Made by a program: the position numbers and the translations under genes. From Bacillus sp. FJAT-45350 (GTDB lineage Bacteria > Bacillota > Bacilli > Bacillales > NISU01): a stretch of 64,000 nucleotides of DNA. Positions 35,420 to 44,463 of this stretch are shown here, in pieces. The notes under the pieces are model-generated. The model did not search any database, was not told the DNA's origin, and saw only the letters and a list, made by a program, of their open reading frames with translations. Positions within the stretch are counted from its first letter, which is position 1. Each line of letters opens with the position of its first letter. Location: NCBI RefSeq assembly GCF_002335805.1, contig NZ_NISU01000001.1, forward strand, positions 380,079 through 444,078, given 5' to 3'.

Positions 35420-36191
35420 TATTATTTTGATATGTTTTTAGAAGAAATTCATGGACTTTCTTTTCAACTGAAATACCGGATTGTTGGAATCCTTGATTTC
35501 CAAACAAAATATTGAACTCGAGAATGTAAATGCGGTCATTAACAAAAACAAGGTCAAAGCCTGCGTGGTTAACGCCTAGAGCGGTAGCTACCTTTGTTAC
35601 AACTTCATTGGCCTCTTCTGGAATATCGTCAAATGAAATACGGGCACCTTGTGCGACATTATTTTTAAAATCAGTTCTTTCGTTAATTCGCCAATATGAA
35701 GAAATGACTTCATCTCCAACAAAGCAAACTCGTAAATCACGGTCAATTGGTAGGTATTCTTGAACGTAAAGGTATGGGTTATTCTCAACATACTCAGTAA
35801 ATTGCTGATGATTTTCAATTAAGAAAACCCCTTTACCCATTGAATTTCTAATTTCCTTTGCTACAAAGGGGAATGGCAATGTTGATAATACTTTGTTAAT
35901 GTTATCATCATTTCTTCCAAGGATCATTGTTTGTGGCACATGCTCTGGACATACGCTCCAAAGAGCACGTGTCACTTCGATTTTATTAAAGCCCATCTGA
36001 ATGGATTGAATACTAGGATAAATATTTTTTTTCATACCATACACGAGGGCATTGACTTGCCAATTTTCAGGAAATAGGCAAACATCTGCTTCACTTATTT
36101 TTTCACGTTCTTCAAACATATGTTCAGGTTTTACATACTTTATATTAGGAATACCAATTGTTCTGAAAGGATTAAATGTTAATAAATTCAT
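35400..36191 (-). CDS. RimK-like ATP-grasp ligase
   Basis: 263-residue enzyme of the ATP-grasp superfamily close to RimK, which join an amino acid to a carboxylate. Motifs: MGKGVFLIEN (glycine-rich ATP loop, about residue 115), VQEYLPIDRDLRVCFVGDEV, NNVAQGARI and GFDLVFVNDRIYILEFNILFGNQGF (metal-binding acids and the final N-x-x-FG...G). N-terminal pre-grasp domain about 1-80. Substrates unknown. ATG at 36191 follows AAGGTG; an in-frame GTG overlaps that site. Convergent overlap of 20 bp with the secreted-protein gene. Confidence 0.82.
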   Translation of the reverse strand: MNLLTFNPFRTIGIPNIKYVKPEHMFEEREKISEADVCLFPENWQVNALVYGMKKNIYPSIQSIQMGFNKIEVTRALWSVCPEHVPQTMILGRNDDNINKVLSTLPFPFVAKEIRNSMGKGVFLIENHQQFTEYVENNPYLYVQEYLPIDRDLRVCFVGDEVISSYWRINERTDFKNNVAQGARISFDDIPEEANEVVTKVATALGVNHAGFDLVFVNDRIYILEFNILFGNQGFQQSGISVEKKVHEFLLKTYQNNTTESTQ

Positions 36192-36362
36192 GTCAAACAC
36201 CTTCTTTGAGTTTAATTAGTTTTACCCTTTCCAAAAGGAAGGATTATTACTGTCAAGATAACGAGGTAATATTATGCATTATGCCAAAAAGAATTATAGG
36301 TTCAATATAGGAGAAAGTCAACGAAAAAAAGAGCACACGTGAGATACAATGAGGTGATTAAA

Positions 36363-37334
36363 ATGGACGTACGATTTGGTTATGTAGCAATGAGCGAACA
36401 ATTGCAAAATGCCTCACCATCCCAAACAATGACAGCAACCCAATTTGAAAAAATTCCAGATCGAACGAGGGCATTAAAAAAATTAGAGGAAATTGCAATC
36501 TCTAACTTAGAAAATTGTCTTCGCCTTCTTAAGCATAATGTAGCTCATGATATTTATTTCTTCAGGCTTTCATCAAGACTTGTTCCACTTGTCAATCACT
36601 CATTAACAGAGGGGTGGAAGTATGAGAGAGCGATACTACCTATGCTACGAGCTATCGGAGAGTTTGTTCAAAAGAATCAAATGAGAATTGGATTCCACCC
36701 CGATCATTTTGTTGTTTTAAATTCAGGAAACGATGATATCTTACAGCGCTCTCTGCAAACTCTTCTTTATCACTATAAACTACTTAAAGGAATGCAGATT
36801 GATCCAACACATCGATGTGTACTTCATATAGGAGGGAAGAAGGAAGGAAAGATTTCGGGACTAGAAACTTTTGTTGAGAATTTTTCTACGATACCTGAGC
36901 AAATTCAAAGAATGCTCATTCTTGAGAATGACGATACAGTGTATGACCTTGAGGATACTCTTTATTTAGGTGAAAAATTAGGGGTTCCTGTAGTCCTAGA
37001 TTTGCATCATCATGAACTGAATCATTCTACAATGTTAACTCGTGAATTGTGGATTCGTGTTTTATCAACGTGGAAGGATAGTCCGTTACCTGTAAAAATA
37101 CATATATCAAGTCCAATGGAAGGGCCTGATGATAAACGACACCATAACTTTATCGAACCGAATAGACTACTTGAATTTCTTAGCATGGCAGAGGGGAGTT
37201 GTGAGCAAATTGATATAATGATTGAAGCAAAGAAGAAGGATGAAGCATTATTTCAGCTCATGAATGAGTTAAAAGAAAAACATAACTGCACGTTCAAATC
37301 CGAGGCTAGTTTGGTGTATCACTCAAGCTATTAG
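36363..37334 (+). CDS. uvsE: UV DNA damage endonuclease UvsE
   Basis: 323-residue TIM-barrel endonuclease that nicks 5' to UV photoproducts and abasic sites. Family signatures: VRFGYVAMS at the N-terminus, YFFRLSSRLVPLVNH, IGFHPDHFVVLNS, LENDD, VVLDLHHHELNH (metal-binding His cluster) and KIHISSP, IMIEAKKKDEAL. Full length. ATG at 36363 has GAGGTGATTAAA upstream. In B. subtilis uvsE (ywjD) is elsewhere. Possibly the main UV repair route beside excision repair, since the photolyase gene 16 kb upstream is destroyed. Confidence 0.9.
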   Translation: MDVRFGYVAMSEQLQNASPSQTMTATQFEKIPDRTRALKKLEEIAISNLENCLRLLKHNVAHDIYFFRLSSRLVPLVNHSLTEGWKYERAILPMLRAIGEFVQKNQMRIGFHPDHFVVLNSGNDDILQRSLQTLLYHYKLLKGMQIDPTHRCVLHIGGKKEGKISGLETFVENFSTIPEQIQRMLILENDDTVYDLEDTLYLGEKLGVPVVLDLHHHELNHSTMLTRELWIRVLSTWKDSPLPVKIHISSPMEGPDDKRHHNFIEPNRLLEFLSMAEGSCEQIDIMIEAKKKDEALFQLMNELKEKHNCTFKSEASLVYHSSY

Positions 37335-37399
37335 AGGAATTAACAACACACTTATATTAGAAACTATTTCGTGTTATAATGATGTAGGAGGTGTATTGA

Positions 37400-37840
37400 A
37401 TGTCTCTTACAGCGACATCCACTGACGTATTATCAGAAACGGATATGCTTAGTCAGATGGTTATTCAATCCGAGTTGTTTTATAATTATCAAGCAAAAAA
37501 AAGAGAATTACAACAAGACGAAGAAGCTCAGTCTCTTATTCGTCAATTTCAATATATAAAAGACCAATACGAAGATGCTCAGCGGTTTGGGAAATATCAT
37601 CCAGACTACTTAAAAATCGTTACTGAAACGAGAGAGTTAAAACGTGAGGTTGATTTACAACCTTCTGTTGCTGCATTTAAAAAGGCAGAAAAAGAGCTAG
37701 AGGACATATTAATTGAAATAAGTACACTAATTGCTCACTCCGTTTCAAAAACAATCAAAGTCCCTACAGGAAATCCATACTTCGATAGTATGTCGTGTAG
37801 TGGGGGATGTAGTACAGGTGGAAGCTGTGGATGCGGTTAA
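37400..37840 (+). CDS. ylbF: YlbF (RicF), RNA-maturation/competence/sporulation regulator
   Basis: 146-residue helical protein of the YlbF/YmcA family. With YmcA and YaaT it forms the RicAFT complex that carries 4Fe-4S clusters and directs RNase Y processing; needed for sporulation, competence and biofilm in B. subtilis. The C-terminal cysteine cluster (MSCSGGCSTGGSCGCG) fits the cluster-ligand role. ATG behind GGAGGTG. Followed by a terminator. Confidence 0.92.
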   Translation: MSLTATSTDVLSETDMLSQMVIQSELFYNYQAKKRELQQDEEAQSLIRQFQYIKDQYEDAQRFGKYHPDYLKIVTETRELKREVDLQPSVAAFKKAEKELEDILIEISTLIAHSVSKTIKVPTGNPYFDSMSCSGGCSTGGSCGCG

Positions 37841-37887
37841 GGGAATTATGAGTTCTGAGTTATTAATTATGAATGGATATAGTATAG

Positions 37888-37921
37888 ACAAAAGGCAATC
37901 ACCTGGTGATTGCTTTTTGTC
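37888..37921 (+). terminator. Terminator after ylbF
   Basis: GCAATCACC/GGTGATTGC stem with A/T extensions (GACAAAA / TTTTGTC). Confidence 0.75.
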
Positions 37922-37977
37922 TTCCTATCCGTAAATTATCACTCATAATTCATAATTTAAATCTATTCTCTGTATTG

Positions 37978-38085
37978 CTACGGAAAACATGATATCCGCT
38001 TACTGACACTCCGAGAATTACTTTGAATGATTTGCAGAAATAATGGAGAACCTTCAGGAACATCATCTTCATCGATTGTTTTCAT
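37978..38085 (-). CDS. Possible 35-residue small protein between ylbF and ylbG
   Basis: Short frame starting MKTIDEDDVPEGSPLFLQII and ending ISCFP, with GGTGAG five bases before the ATG. The codon pattern and the clean, polar sequence look like a real small protein of Bacillaceae, but there is no family match I can name and it could be chance. The rest of the 37.85-38.25 kb interval is AT-rich with short AATTATGAATT-like repeats and no other gene. Confidence 0.4.
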   Translation of the reverse strand: MKTIDEDDVPEGSPLFLQIIQSNSRSVSKRISCFP

Positions 38086-38246
38086 GTACTCACCTACATA
38101 ATTGTATTTTATTTTATTATACAAAATCTAAATATTTGTTGCACGATAATTGTATTAATATTTTAGTTGTTTACCTCAGTATTGCTCCAATAATAGGAAC
38201 GTGCTAGACTGAGAATACAATGTTTATGAGCAAAGGAGAAACATAT

Positions 38247-38525
38247 ATGGTCGATATGAATCGTCAAGGCGTAGCTGTTTGGTTGCACTCACTTAAATAT
38301 GCGCGTCAGTTAAGGAAGTTTGGAAATGTCCATTATATTTCAAAGAAAATGAAGTATGTCGTTTTATATTGCAACCAAGATACGATTGATGACACAATTC
38401 AGCGTTTAAATTCACTTCATTTTGTTAAAGAGGTTGAGATTTCTATGCGACCGTTTATTAAAACCGAATATCAAAATGCTAAGCCAGATAAGGCTAAAGA
38501 ATACGATTATAGAATGGGAATATAA
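38247..38525 (+). CDS. ylbG: YlbG (UPF0298)
   Basis: 92-residue cytosolic protein of the UPF0298 family: GVAVWLHSLKYARQLRKFGNVHYISKKMKYVVLYCN and LHFVKEVEISMRPFIKTEY are typical. Function unknown. ATG at 38247 is set by AAAGGAGAAA. A terminator follows immediately; order ylbF-ylbG matches B. subtilis. Confidence 0.9.
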   Translation: MVDMNRQGVAVWLHSLKYARQLRKFGNVHYISKKMKYVVLYCNQDTIDDTIQRLNSLHFVKEVEISMRPFIKTEYQNAKPDKAKEYDYRMGI

Positions 38526-38526
38526 G

Positions 38527-38557
38527 AAAAGGAGTTGAATATCAACTCCTTTTTTTC
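38527..38557 (+). terminator. Terminator after ylbG
   Basis: 12-bp stem AAAAGGAGTTGA/TCAACTCCTTTT followed by TTTC. The 38.56-38.80 kb interval behind it is AT-rich, contains ATTAACCATTAACC-type low-complexity repeat and no gene that I can see. Confidence 0.8.
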
Positions 38558-38803
38558 GTGGAAAGGTATTTAAAAGTAATTTGTTAATGAAATTATTGGT
38601 CAATAAAACATAATATTAAGGATCTATCTCAAGTTTTCTAATTAACCATTAACCATTGCCAATTAATAAATTAGCCATAAGAGTGTGTTTATTGAAGTTA
38701 TAGATGGATACCACAGGAATTTAGTTAATAAATGCCCATTTCTCTCAGTTGAATATTTCGGTTAGCGAAATATATAATGAATATACTGAAAGGGATGGGG
38801 AAA

Positions 38804-40036
38804 ATGAACAATCAATGGAAACGAAATTTATTCATCCTTGTAATTTGTCAATTTTTAGTAATGGGTGCAATGACGATGATTATTCCGTTTTTGCCCTTGT
38901 ATTTACAAGAGTTAGGTGTCACTGAACCGAAACAAGTTAGTTTGTGGGCGGGAATTATTTTTGGAGCAAATTTCTTAACTGCTTTTTTATTTTCACCTTT
39001 CTGGGGCCGTTTGGCTGATAAGTACGGTCGAAAATCAATGATTTTACGATCAGGGTTTGGGATGGCTCTTGTTATAACATTAACTGGTTTTGCAGTTGGT
39101 CCTTGGTCTTTATTATTATTACGTTTACTTAATGGTGTTATTTCAGGTTTTATCCCAGCGTCAATAGGTTTGATCTCAACGAATACACCGAAGGAAAGAG
39201 TTGGTTATGCCTTGGGGGTACTTCAATCAGGTGCAGTAGCAGGAGGTATTTGTGGACCATTACTAGGTGGATTAATGGCTCAATCACTAGGGTATCGAGG
39301 GATTTTCTATGTGACAGGAATATTTATTTTGCTAGCAGCATTTGTCGTGCTTTTCTTTGTAAAAGAAGATTTTACCCCTGTGGAGCAAAAGGAAAAAACA
39401 AATGCTTTTGAAGATTTTAAAAAAGTGACAGCACATGCACCTGTTCTTTCACTTTACATGGTTGTGTTTTTCATCCAACTGGCAATCATGGGAGTCAATC
39501 CGTTACTTTCTTTATTTGTTCAAGAACTGACAACAGGACAAAATGTTGCTTTATATGCTGGTTTAGCTATTTCTGTCATGGGATTTGCAAATATGCTTTC
39601 ATCTCCACAACTAGGAAAGATAAGTGATAAAAAGGGTGCTCAGCATGTCCTTATCTACTCATTACTTGGAGTTGCTCTATTTACAATTCCTCAAGCTTTT
39701 GTAACAGAGTTTTGGCAATTAATATCTCTAAGGTTTTTGGTTGGTTTATGTTTAGGAGGCTTACTTCCAGCAGTTAATACGTTAATACATCATCATTCCC
39801 CAAAAGGAATGGAAAGTCGAACATATGGATTTTCTAATAGTGCGATGTATTTAGGCACGATGTTAGGTCCAATTATTGGTGGCTTTATTGTTTCTTCTGT
39901 AGATATTCGAGCAATCTTTTTCTTTTCAAGTTTTTTCTTACTACTAAACGTATTTCTAGTGAAAACAAAAATACTACCTGCTACGAAAAAAGATAAAGTT
40001 TTACACGAACAAAAAATGGCTTCTTCTCACAAATGA
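38804..40036 (+). CDS. Major facilitator superfamily efflux transporter
   Basis: 410-residue MFS protein with 12 predicted helices. Motif A between helices 2 and 3 (GRLADKYGRKSMI), motif C-like LGVLQSGAVAGGICGPLLGG in helix 5, which marks drug:H+ antiporters, and a second motif A copy (GKISDKKGAQHV). Likely a multidrug exporter; substrate unknown. ATG at 38804 follows GGGATGGGG. A hairpin formed by the last codons (CAAAAAATGGC with GCCATTTTTTG, 40009-40053) serves as terminator. Not found here in B. subtilis. Confidence 0.88.
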   Translation: MNNQWKRNLFILVICQFLVMGAMTMIIPFLPLYLQELGVTEPKQVSLWAGIIFGANFLTAFLFSPFWGRLADKYGRKSMILRSGFGMALVITLTGFAVGPWSLLLLRLLNGVISGFIPASIGLISTNTPKERVGYALGVLQSGAVAGGICGPLLGGLMAQSLGYRGIFYVTGIFILLAAFVVLFFVKEDFTPVEQKEKTNAFEDFKKVTAHAPVLSLYMVVFFIQLAIMGVNPLLSLFVQELTTGQNVALYAGLAISVMGFANMLSSPQLGKISDKKGAQHVLIYSLLGVALFTIPQAFVTEFWQLISLRFLVGLCLGGLLPAVNTLIHHHSPKGMESRTYGFSNSAMYLGTMLGPIIGGFIVSSVDIRAIFFFSSFFLLLNVFLVKTKILPATKKDKVLHEQKMASSHK

Positions 40037-40067
40037 GTTGATGCCATTTTTTGTTCCTATGACTGTA

Positions 40068-40457
40068 CTAAGACAGCGGTGGGATATAATTATTAGTACG
40101 CAATACACCAATTACATATTGATAGTATAGGTCTGTCTCACCAAAAGTATCAGAAGACTTTAAATCTAATGGTATTACTTTTTTATTAAGACTAGTAGCC
40201 ATTTCTGAAAATAAGTCATATCGTTTATTTGCTTTCCATTCTGGATTGGGAATACCTTCTCTACAGATGTAAAGTGGCATAAAATTACCGTCGCCTGCTG
40301 GTTTTAAGATGATAACAAGAGAGGACATCTGTCTGTCGTTGATTATTGTATCAAATCTCATTAAATGAAGTAGTCTATTTTTATTTGTTTTCGCTAGTTC
40401 AACTATTTCATAAATATCGGAATAGCCTTGTCCTAATTCAATAAAACGTTGGATCAT
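40068..40457 (-). CDS. Conserved hypothetical protein (DUF7147-like)
   Basis: 129-residue soluble protein, MIQRFIELGQGYSDIYEIVELA at the start, LVIILKPAGDGNFMPLYICREGIP in the middle. It resembles a Bacillus family that is often labelled methylthioribose kinase without support; no kinase motif is present, so I treat the function as unknown. AGGAGCG precedes the ATG. It lies just downstream (minus strand) of the CsfG-like RNA terminator. Confidence 0.75.
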   Translation of the reverse strand: MIQRFIELGQGYSDIYEIVELAKTNKNRLLHLMRFDTIINDRQMSSLVIILKPAGDGNFMPLYICREGIPNPEWKANKRYDLFSEMATSLNKKVIPLDLKSSDTFGETDLYYQYVIGVLRTNNYIPPLS

Positions 40458-40551
40458 CTAACAACGCTCCTTTAAGATATTCTAATACCAATAATTACTC
40501 TAGCACTCCTATGTGAAATTGTCGAATTAGTTTACTGTGAAATTCTAAAAA

Positions 40552-40701
40552 ATAAAAAAACCTCGTAGGCAAGTCAGCCTACGAGGTGCCCTACAACATA
40601 CTATGTATGTACAAGGCTATGGGAGAGGAGAAACCGGAGGAAGAACTTATGGGGAAACGTAAGCCTTCTCCGCGGTTGTCGCAACATTGAATCAATGTTG
40701 C
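40552..40701 (-). ncRNA. csfG: CsfG-like sporulation small RNA
   Basis: Minus-strand RNA of about 150 nt predicted between a forespore-type promoter (40708-40736) and an intrinsic terminator (40553-40587: 11-bp stem ACCTCGTAGGC/GCCTACGAGGT, U-run). It folds into a 5' hairpin (GCAACATT.../...AATGTTGC), a stem-loop that presents UUUCCCC (40651-40657), an open CU-rich stretch with UUCCUCC (40636-40642) and CUCCUCUCCC (40621-40630), and the terminator. B. subtilis csfG, a sigma-F/sigma-G RNA conserved in spore formers, maps between ylbG and ylbH(rsmD), the same neighbourhood. CU-rich motifs could pair with Shine-Dalgarno sequences; targets are unknown. Confidence 0.75.
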
Positions 40702-40707
40702 TAGTCA

Positions 40708-40736
40708 TAGTATGACCATCAGATATAGTTCTATAC
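40708..40736 (-). promoter_or_regulatory. Sigma-F/sigma-G type promoter of the CsfG-like RNA
   Basis: On the minus strand GTATA (-35) and CATACTA (-10) are separated by 17 bp. CATACTA fits the sigma-G -10 and GTATA fits the sigma-F/sigma-G -35; the overlapping GGTCATACTA differs from the sigma-F -10 at one position. Seen directly; specificity inferred. The 40.74-40.98 kb stretch up to rsmD holds no other gene. Confidence 0.6.
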
Positions 40737-40983
40737 ATACAAACACGAAAAAAATCAAAATAGAAGATAATTCGACGTTCTACTTTATTAATTGTTTTCC
40801 ATTCTCAAGAGAAAGAGTGTTTAAAAATTATACTATTTGAAATATTTTATTTTCTGATAAAATAATCAAGTATGTATTTTAGGTATTTCATTGAAGAATG
40901 TTCATGTTTTTGCCAAATTTGTGATAGGATAAAGGAAAGTAGAATTGTGTCGTTTACCTAGTAAGCGAAATTAGAGAGAAAGA

Positions 40984-41547
40984 ATGGTGGCTAAGTTGCG
41001 TGTAGTTTCAGGTGAGAAAAAGGGAATGCCCTTAAAGGCTGTTCCAGGATCGTCTACCCGACCAACTACTGATAAGGTGAAAGAGTCTATTTTTAATATG
41101 ATTGGTCCTTATTTTGATGGTGGGATGGCATTAGACTTATATGGTGGCAGTGGTGGCCTTGGTATAGAGGTTTTAAGTCGTGGTGCCGATAAAGTTATTT
41201 TTGTTGACCAAAATAAAAAGGCAATTGATACCATTAAAGAAAATGTTAATCAATGTAAATATAATGATAAGGTAGAAATATATCGTAATGATGCAAGTAG
41301 AGCATTGAAAGCGTTAATAAAAAGGGAAGTTAGTTTTTCTTATATTTTCTTAGACCCACCATATGCGAAGCAACAATTGGCATCTGAAATTAGCATTATA
41401 TCTGACCATGGACTTCTTGAAGAGAATGGTGTTATTGTTACAGAACATGATGCTTCTGTTCAGTTACCGGAGAAAGTAGGTTCAGCCATCTGTATAAGAA
41501 AAGAAACATATGGCGATACAACGATATCAATTTTTAAAAATGAATAG
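40984..41547 (+). CDS. rsmD: 16S rRNA (guanine-966-N2)-methyltransferase RsmD (YlbH)
   Basis: 187-residue class I SAM methyltransferase acting on the 30S subunit. It shows VVSGEKKGMPLKAVPG, TRPTTDKVKESIFNMIG, the SAM-binding LDLYGGSGGLGIE and the catalytic FLDPPYA motif. The ATG at 40984 has only a weak purine-rich site (GAGAGAAAG); a GTG one codon later is possible. Linked to coaD as in most Bacilli. Confidence 0.93.
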   Translation: MVAKLRVVSGEKKGMPLKAVPGSSTRPTTDKVKESIFNMIGPYFDGGMALDLYGGSGGLGIEVLSRGADKVIFVDQNKKAIDTIKENVNQCKYNDKVEIYRNDASRALKALIKREVSFSYIFLDPPYAKQQLASEISIISDHGLLEENGVIVTEHDASVQLPEKVGSAICIRKETYGDTTISIFKNE

Positions 41548-41592
41548 AACGATGAAAGACAAATCATACAGAAGATGAAGGAGGAGAAATGA

Positions 41593-42081
<489 letters not shown>

Positions 42082-42083
42082 GA

Positions 42084-42125
42084 AAAAATCCATTTCTCAA
42101 TTTGCTGAGAGATGGATTTCTTTGT
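42084..42125. terminator. Terminator between coaD and ylbJ
   Basis: 14-bp stem AAATCCATTTCTCA/TGAGAGATGGATTT (42086-42099, 42106-42119), A-run before and T-rich after; convergent genes share it. Confidence 0.8.
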
Positions 42126-42137
42126 TTTCTAAGGAAA

Positions 42138-43364
42138 TTACCAAGACAATGCTTTTCTAGAACGTAAAAGGATGTACATAATAAGAGTGAATAAAGTTAT
42201 AATTCCCCCATATTGGAGTAGTAATTGCCAACCATAAGATATCCATGACCAGGAGTTATCTTGTAAAAAGACTGGAATTGCTTTTGTCCCTTCAATAGAT
42301 AACTGTTGGTTTAAGTATAATGGTTTCCATAGTAGGAGAGCGAATCCAGCTGCAAAAAAACCATGGAAAATTCGAGCAATAAAGAATGGTTTGAACCTAA
42401 TATCTGTTTCTCCTAATATACTAGCAACCTGTGCTTGAACGGAAAAACCACTAAAAGCAAGTATAAAAGATGTAATGATTACTTGCTGTAGTAGTGTTGC
42501 GCTTTCTGTTTCGCTCGCCATTTGTCCACCAAGAGTTATTTCAAACATTCCCGAAATTAAAGGGAGACTTAATGAACTAGGGAGTTGGAAAAAGGCAAGA
42601 ATAATAGATAAAACAGTTGACAATATTGCTGCAATCCCTACTAAACTTAATACATTATTTAAAACAGAAAATAAAACTATAAAGCCACCAACCTTTAGGA
42701 GTGTATGAACAGAGGACTGTACAGCATCACCTAATAATTGTCCAATCGCTCTTCCGTCTTTAATCCTTTCTTGGTGGAGTTGTTTAAGGGCACCCTTAAT
42801 AGTTACTTTATTTTTGTTATTTTGTTTGTTGTTTTCCTCTTCTAAGTCACCGATACCATGAAACCTCATCATAATTCCTACACATATATTGCCAAGGTAA
42901 TGTGCTAAAGCAAGTACAATTCCTAGCGTCGCATTATGAAAGAACCCAATGGCAATTGCACCAAAAATAAACAATGGGTTAGAAGAGTTCGTAAATGAAA
43001 CTAGCCGTTCAGCTTCAATTCTTGTGAGTTTCTTCTCCTGGCGTAGTCTAGCTGTTAACTTTGCACCTGCTGGGTAGCCAGAAGCAAGCCCCATGGCCCA
43101 TACAAATCCACCTACACCGGGCACTCTGAAAACAGGGCGCATTAATGGTTCTAGTAAGGCTCCTAGAAATGTAACGACACCAAAACCGATTAATAACTCG
43201 GAAACTATGAAAAAAGGTAGCAAAGATGGAAATACAACGTCCCACCACATTGACATTCCTCTCATAGAAGCTTCAAAGGATTCCTTAGGAAATATCATTA
43301 ATGAGGCTGCGAAGCCTGTTGCAAGCATTGCTAAGGTAATTGTTTTAATGAAAGAAGCATTCAA
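42138..43364 (-). CDS. ylbJ: Sporulation membrane protein YlbJ
   Basis: 408-residue integral membrane protein with about eight helices and nucleoside-transporter-like gate motifs (VFPSLLPFFIVSELLIGFG, GGFVWAMGLASGYPAGAKL, FTNSSNPLFIFGAIAIGF). In B. subtilis it is a sigma-E mother-cell gene needed for heat-resistant spores. TTG at 43364 is the start because AAAGGAGG lies seven bases upstream; the frame continues further but without a better site. Confidence 0.9.
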   Translation of the reverse strand: MNASFIKTITLAMLATGFAASLMIFPKESFEASMRGMSMWWDVVFPSLLPFFIVSELLIGFGVVTFLGALLEPLMRPVFRVPGVGGFVWAMGLASGYPAGAKLTARLRQEKKLTRIEAERLVSFTNSSNPLFIFGAIAIGFFHNATLGIVLALAHYLGNICVGIMMRFHGIGDLEEENNKQNNKNKVTIKGALKQLHQERIKDGRAIGQLLGDAVQSSVHTLLKVGGFIVLFSVLNNVLSLVGIAAILSTVLSIILAFFQLPSSLSLPLISGMFEITLGGQMASETESATLLQQVIITSFILAFSGFSVQAQVASILGETDIRFKPFFIARIFHGFFAAGFALLLWKPLYLNQQLSIEGTKAIPVFLQDNSWSWISYGWQLLLQYGGIITLFTLIMYILLRSRKALSW

Positions 43365-43474
43365 TGGCTTGCCTCCTTTAGTAGTATAGAGGGTGTTCAA
43401 ATAGAGATAGACTGTTTACACGAATTCTAGGTGTATGTAGGTTATAGTTTTATTCGTTTGAAGACAATGGTTCG

Positions 43475-43534
43475 GTACGCTACTTGTCAAACTGCTTGTT
43501 ATTTGACTTCAATGCAAAGTAGCGACTCCGTACA
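43475..43534. repeat. Structured intergenic inverted repeat upstream of ylbK
   Basis: GCTACTT-GTCAAA (43479-43491) pairs with TTTGAC (43502-43507) and AAGTAGC (43517-43523) around a bulge. The 43365-43671 interval otherwise contains only the ylbJ leader and AT-rich sequence; no gene is visible. Confidence 0.45.
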
Positions 43535-43671
43535 TTGCTTCTAAGAAAAGCCAATTGTGCCGATTCTCTTATACAAACATGTCCCATTATTCAATATACG
43601 TCTAAGAGTTTGATTTAGACCATATGATTGAAAACAAGGATCGGAAGCCTTAAGATAGGAGTTGATTATTT

Positions 43672-44463
43672 TTGACTAAACCAAAAATTGGATTAGCTTT
43701 AGGAGCGGGTGGAGCAAGAGGCTTCGCTCATGTTGGCGTCTTAAAGGCGTTAGAGGAAGAAAATATACCGATAGATTATATAGCAGGAAGTAGTATGGGT
43801 TCTCTAGTCGGTGCAATTTATGGCTCAGGACAAACAATCGAGAATCTTATAAAATTTGCTACGTTATTTAGAAGAAAGTATTACTTAGATTTGACTGTCC
43901 CTAAAATGGGATTTGTATCAGGTAAAAAAGTAAAGGAATTAATAAAGATCTTATCGAAAGGTAAATCAATTGAAGAACTATCACCAAACTTATCTATTGT
44001 AGCAACTGATTTGCTAAATGGAGAACGGGTTGTTTTTACAAAAGGTCCAGTTGCTCCTGCTGTAAGAGCAAGTATATCAATTCCTGGTATTTTTGTTCCT
44101 GAAAAAGTTGATGGGCGATTATTAATCGACGGTGGGGTTGTTGATAAAGTGCCAGTTTCAACAGTTAGACAAATGGGTGCCGATATTACAATAGGAGTCG
44201 ATGTGAGTTACTTTCAAGTAGAGCCTGAAATTAATACTATTTATGATGTGATTCTACAAAGCATGGATATTATGGAAAGGGAAATGGGGCGTTATCGAGA
44301 AATTGATGCAGATGTCATGATTCGTCCTATGATTAAGCAAAGCAAGTCACTTGTTTTCACGAATGTAGAAGAGTACATTGAACTAGGAAGCCAAGAAACA
44401 AAAAATCAAATTTCATCTATAAAGCAAGCAATTGAAGACTGGAAGGAGAAAATTAATGAGTAG
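43672..44463 (+). CDS. ylbK: Patatin-like phospholipase family protein YlbK
   Basis: 263-residue serine hydrolase of the patatin/RssA group. Oxyanion loop GAGGARGFAHVG near the N-terminus, nucleophile elbow GSSMGS, and catalytic aspartate in LIDGGVVDKVP. Likely cleaves lipid acyl chains; substrate unknown. TTG start at 43672 behind AGGAGTTG. Its end overlaps ylbL by eight bases, so the two are coupled. Confidence 0.92.
   Translation: MTKPKIGLALGAGGARGFAHVGVLKALEEENIPIDYIAGSSMGSLVGAIYGSGQTIENLIKFATLFRRKYYLDLTVPKMGFVSGKKVKELIKILSKGKSIEELSPNLSIVATDLLNGERVVFTKGPVAPAVRASISIPGIFVPEKVDGRLLIDGGVVDKVPVSTVRQMGADITIGVDVSYFQVEPEINTIYDVILQSMDIMEREMGRYREIDADVMIRPMIKQSKSLVFTNVEEYIELGSQETKNQISSIKQAIEDWKEKINE

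Noticed and set aside
40068..40457. Methylthioribose kinase
   Set aside because: 129 residues with no kinase or ATP-binding motif; the label is probably inherited annotation.
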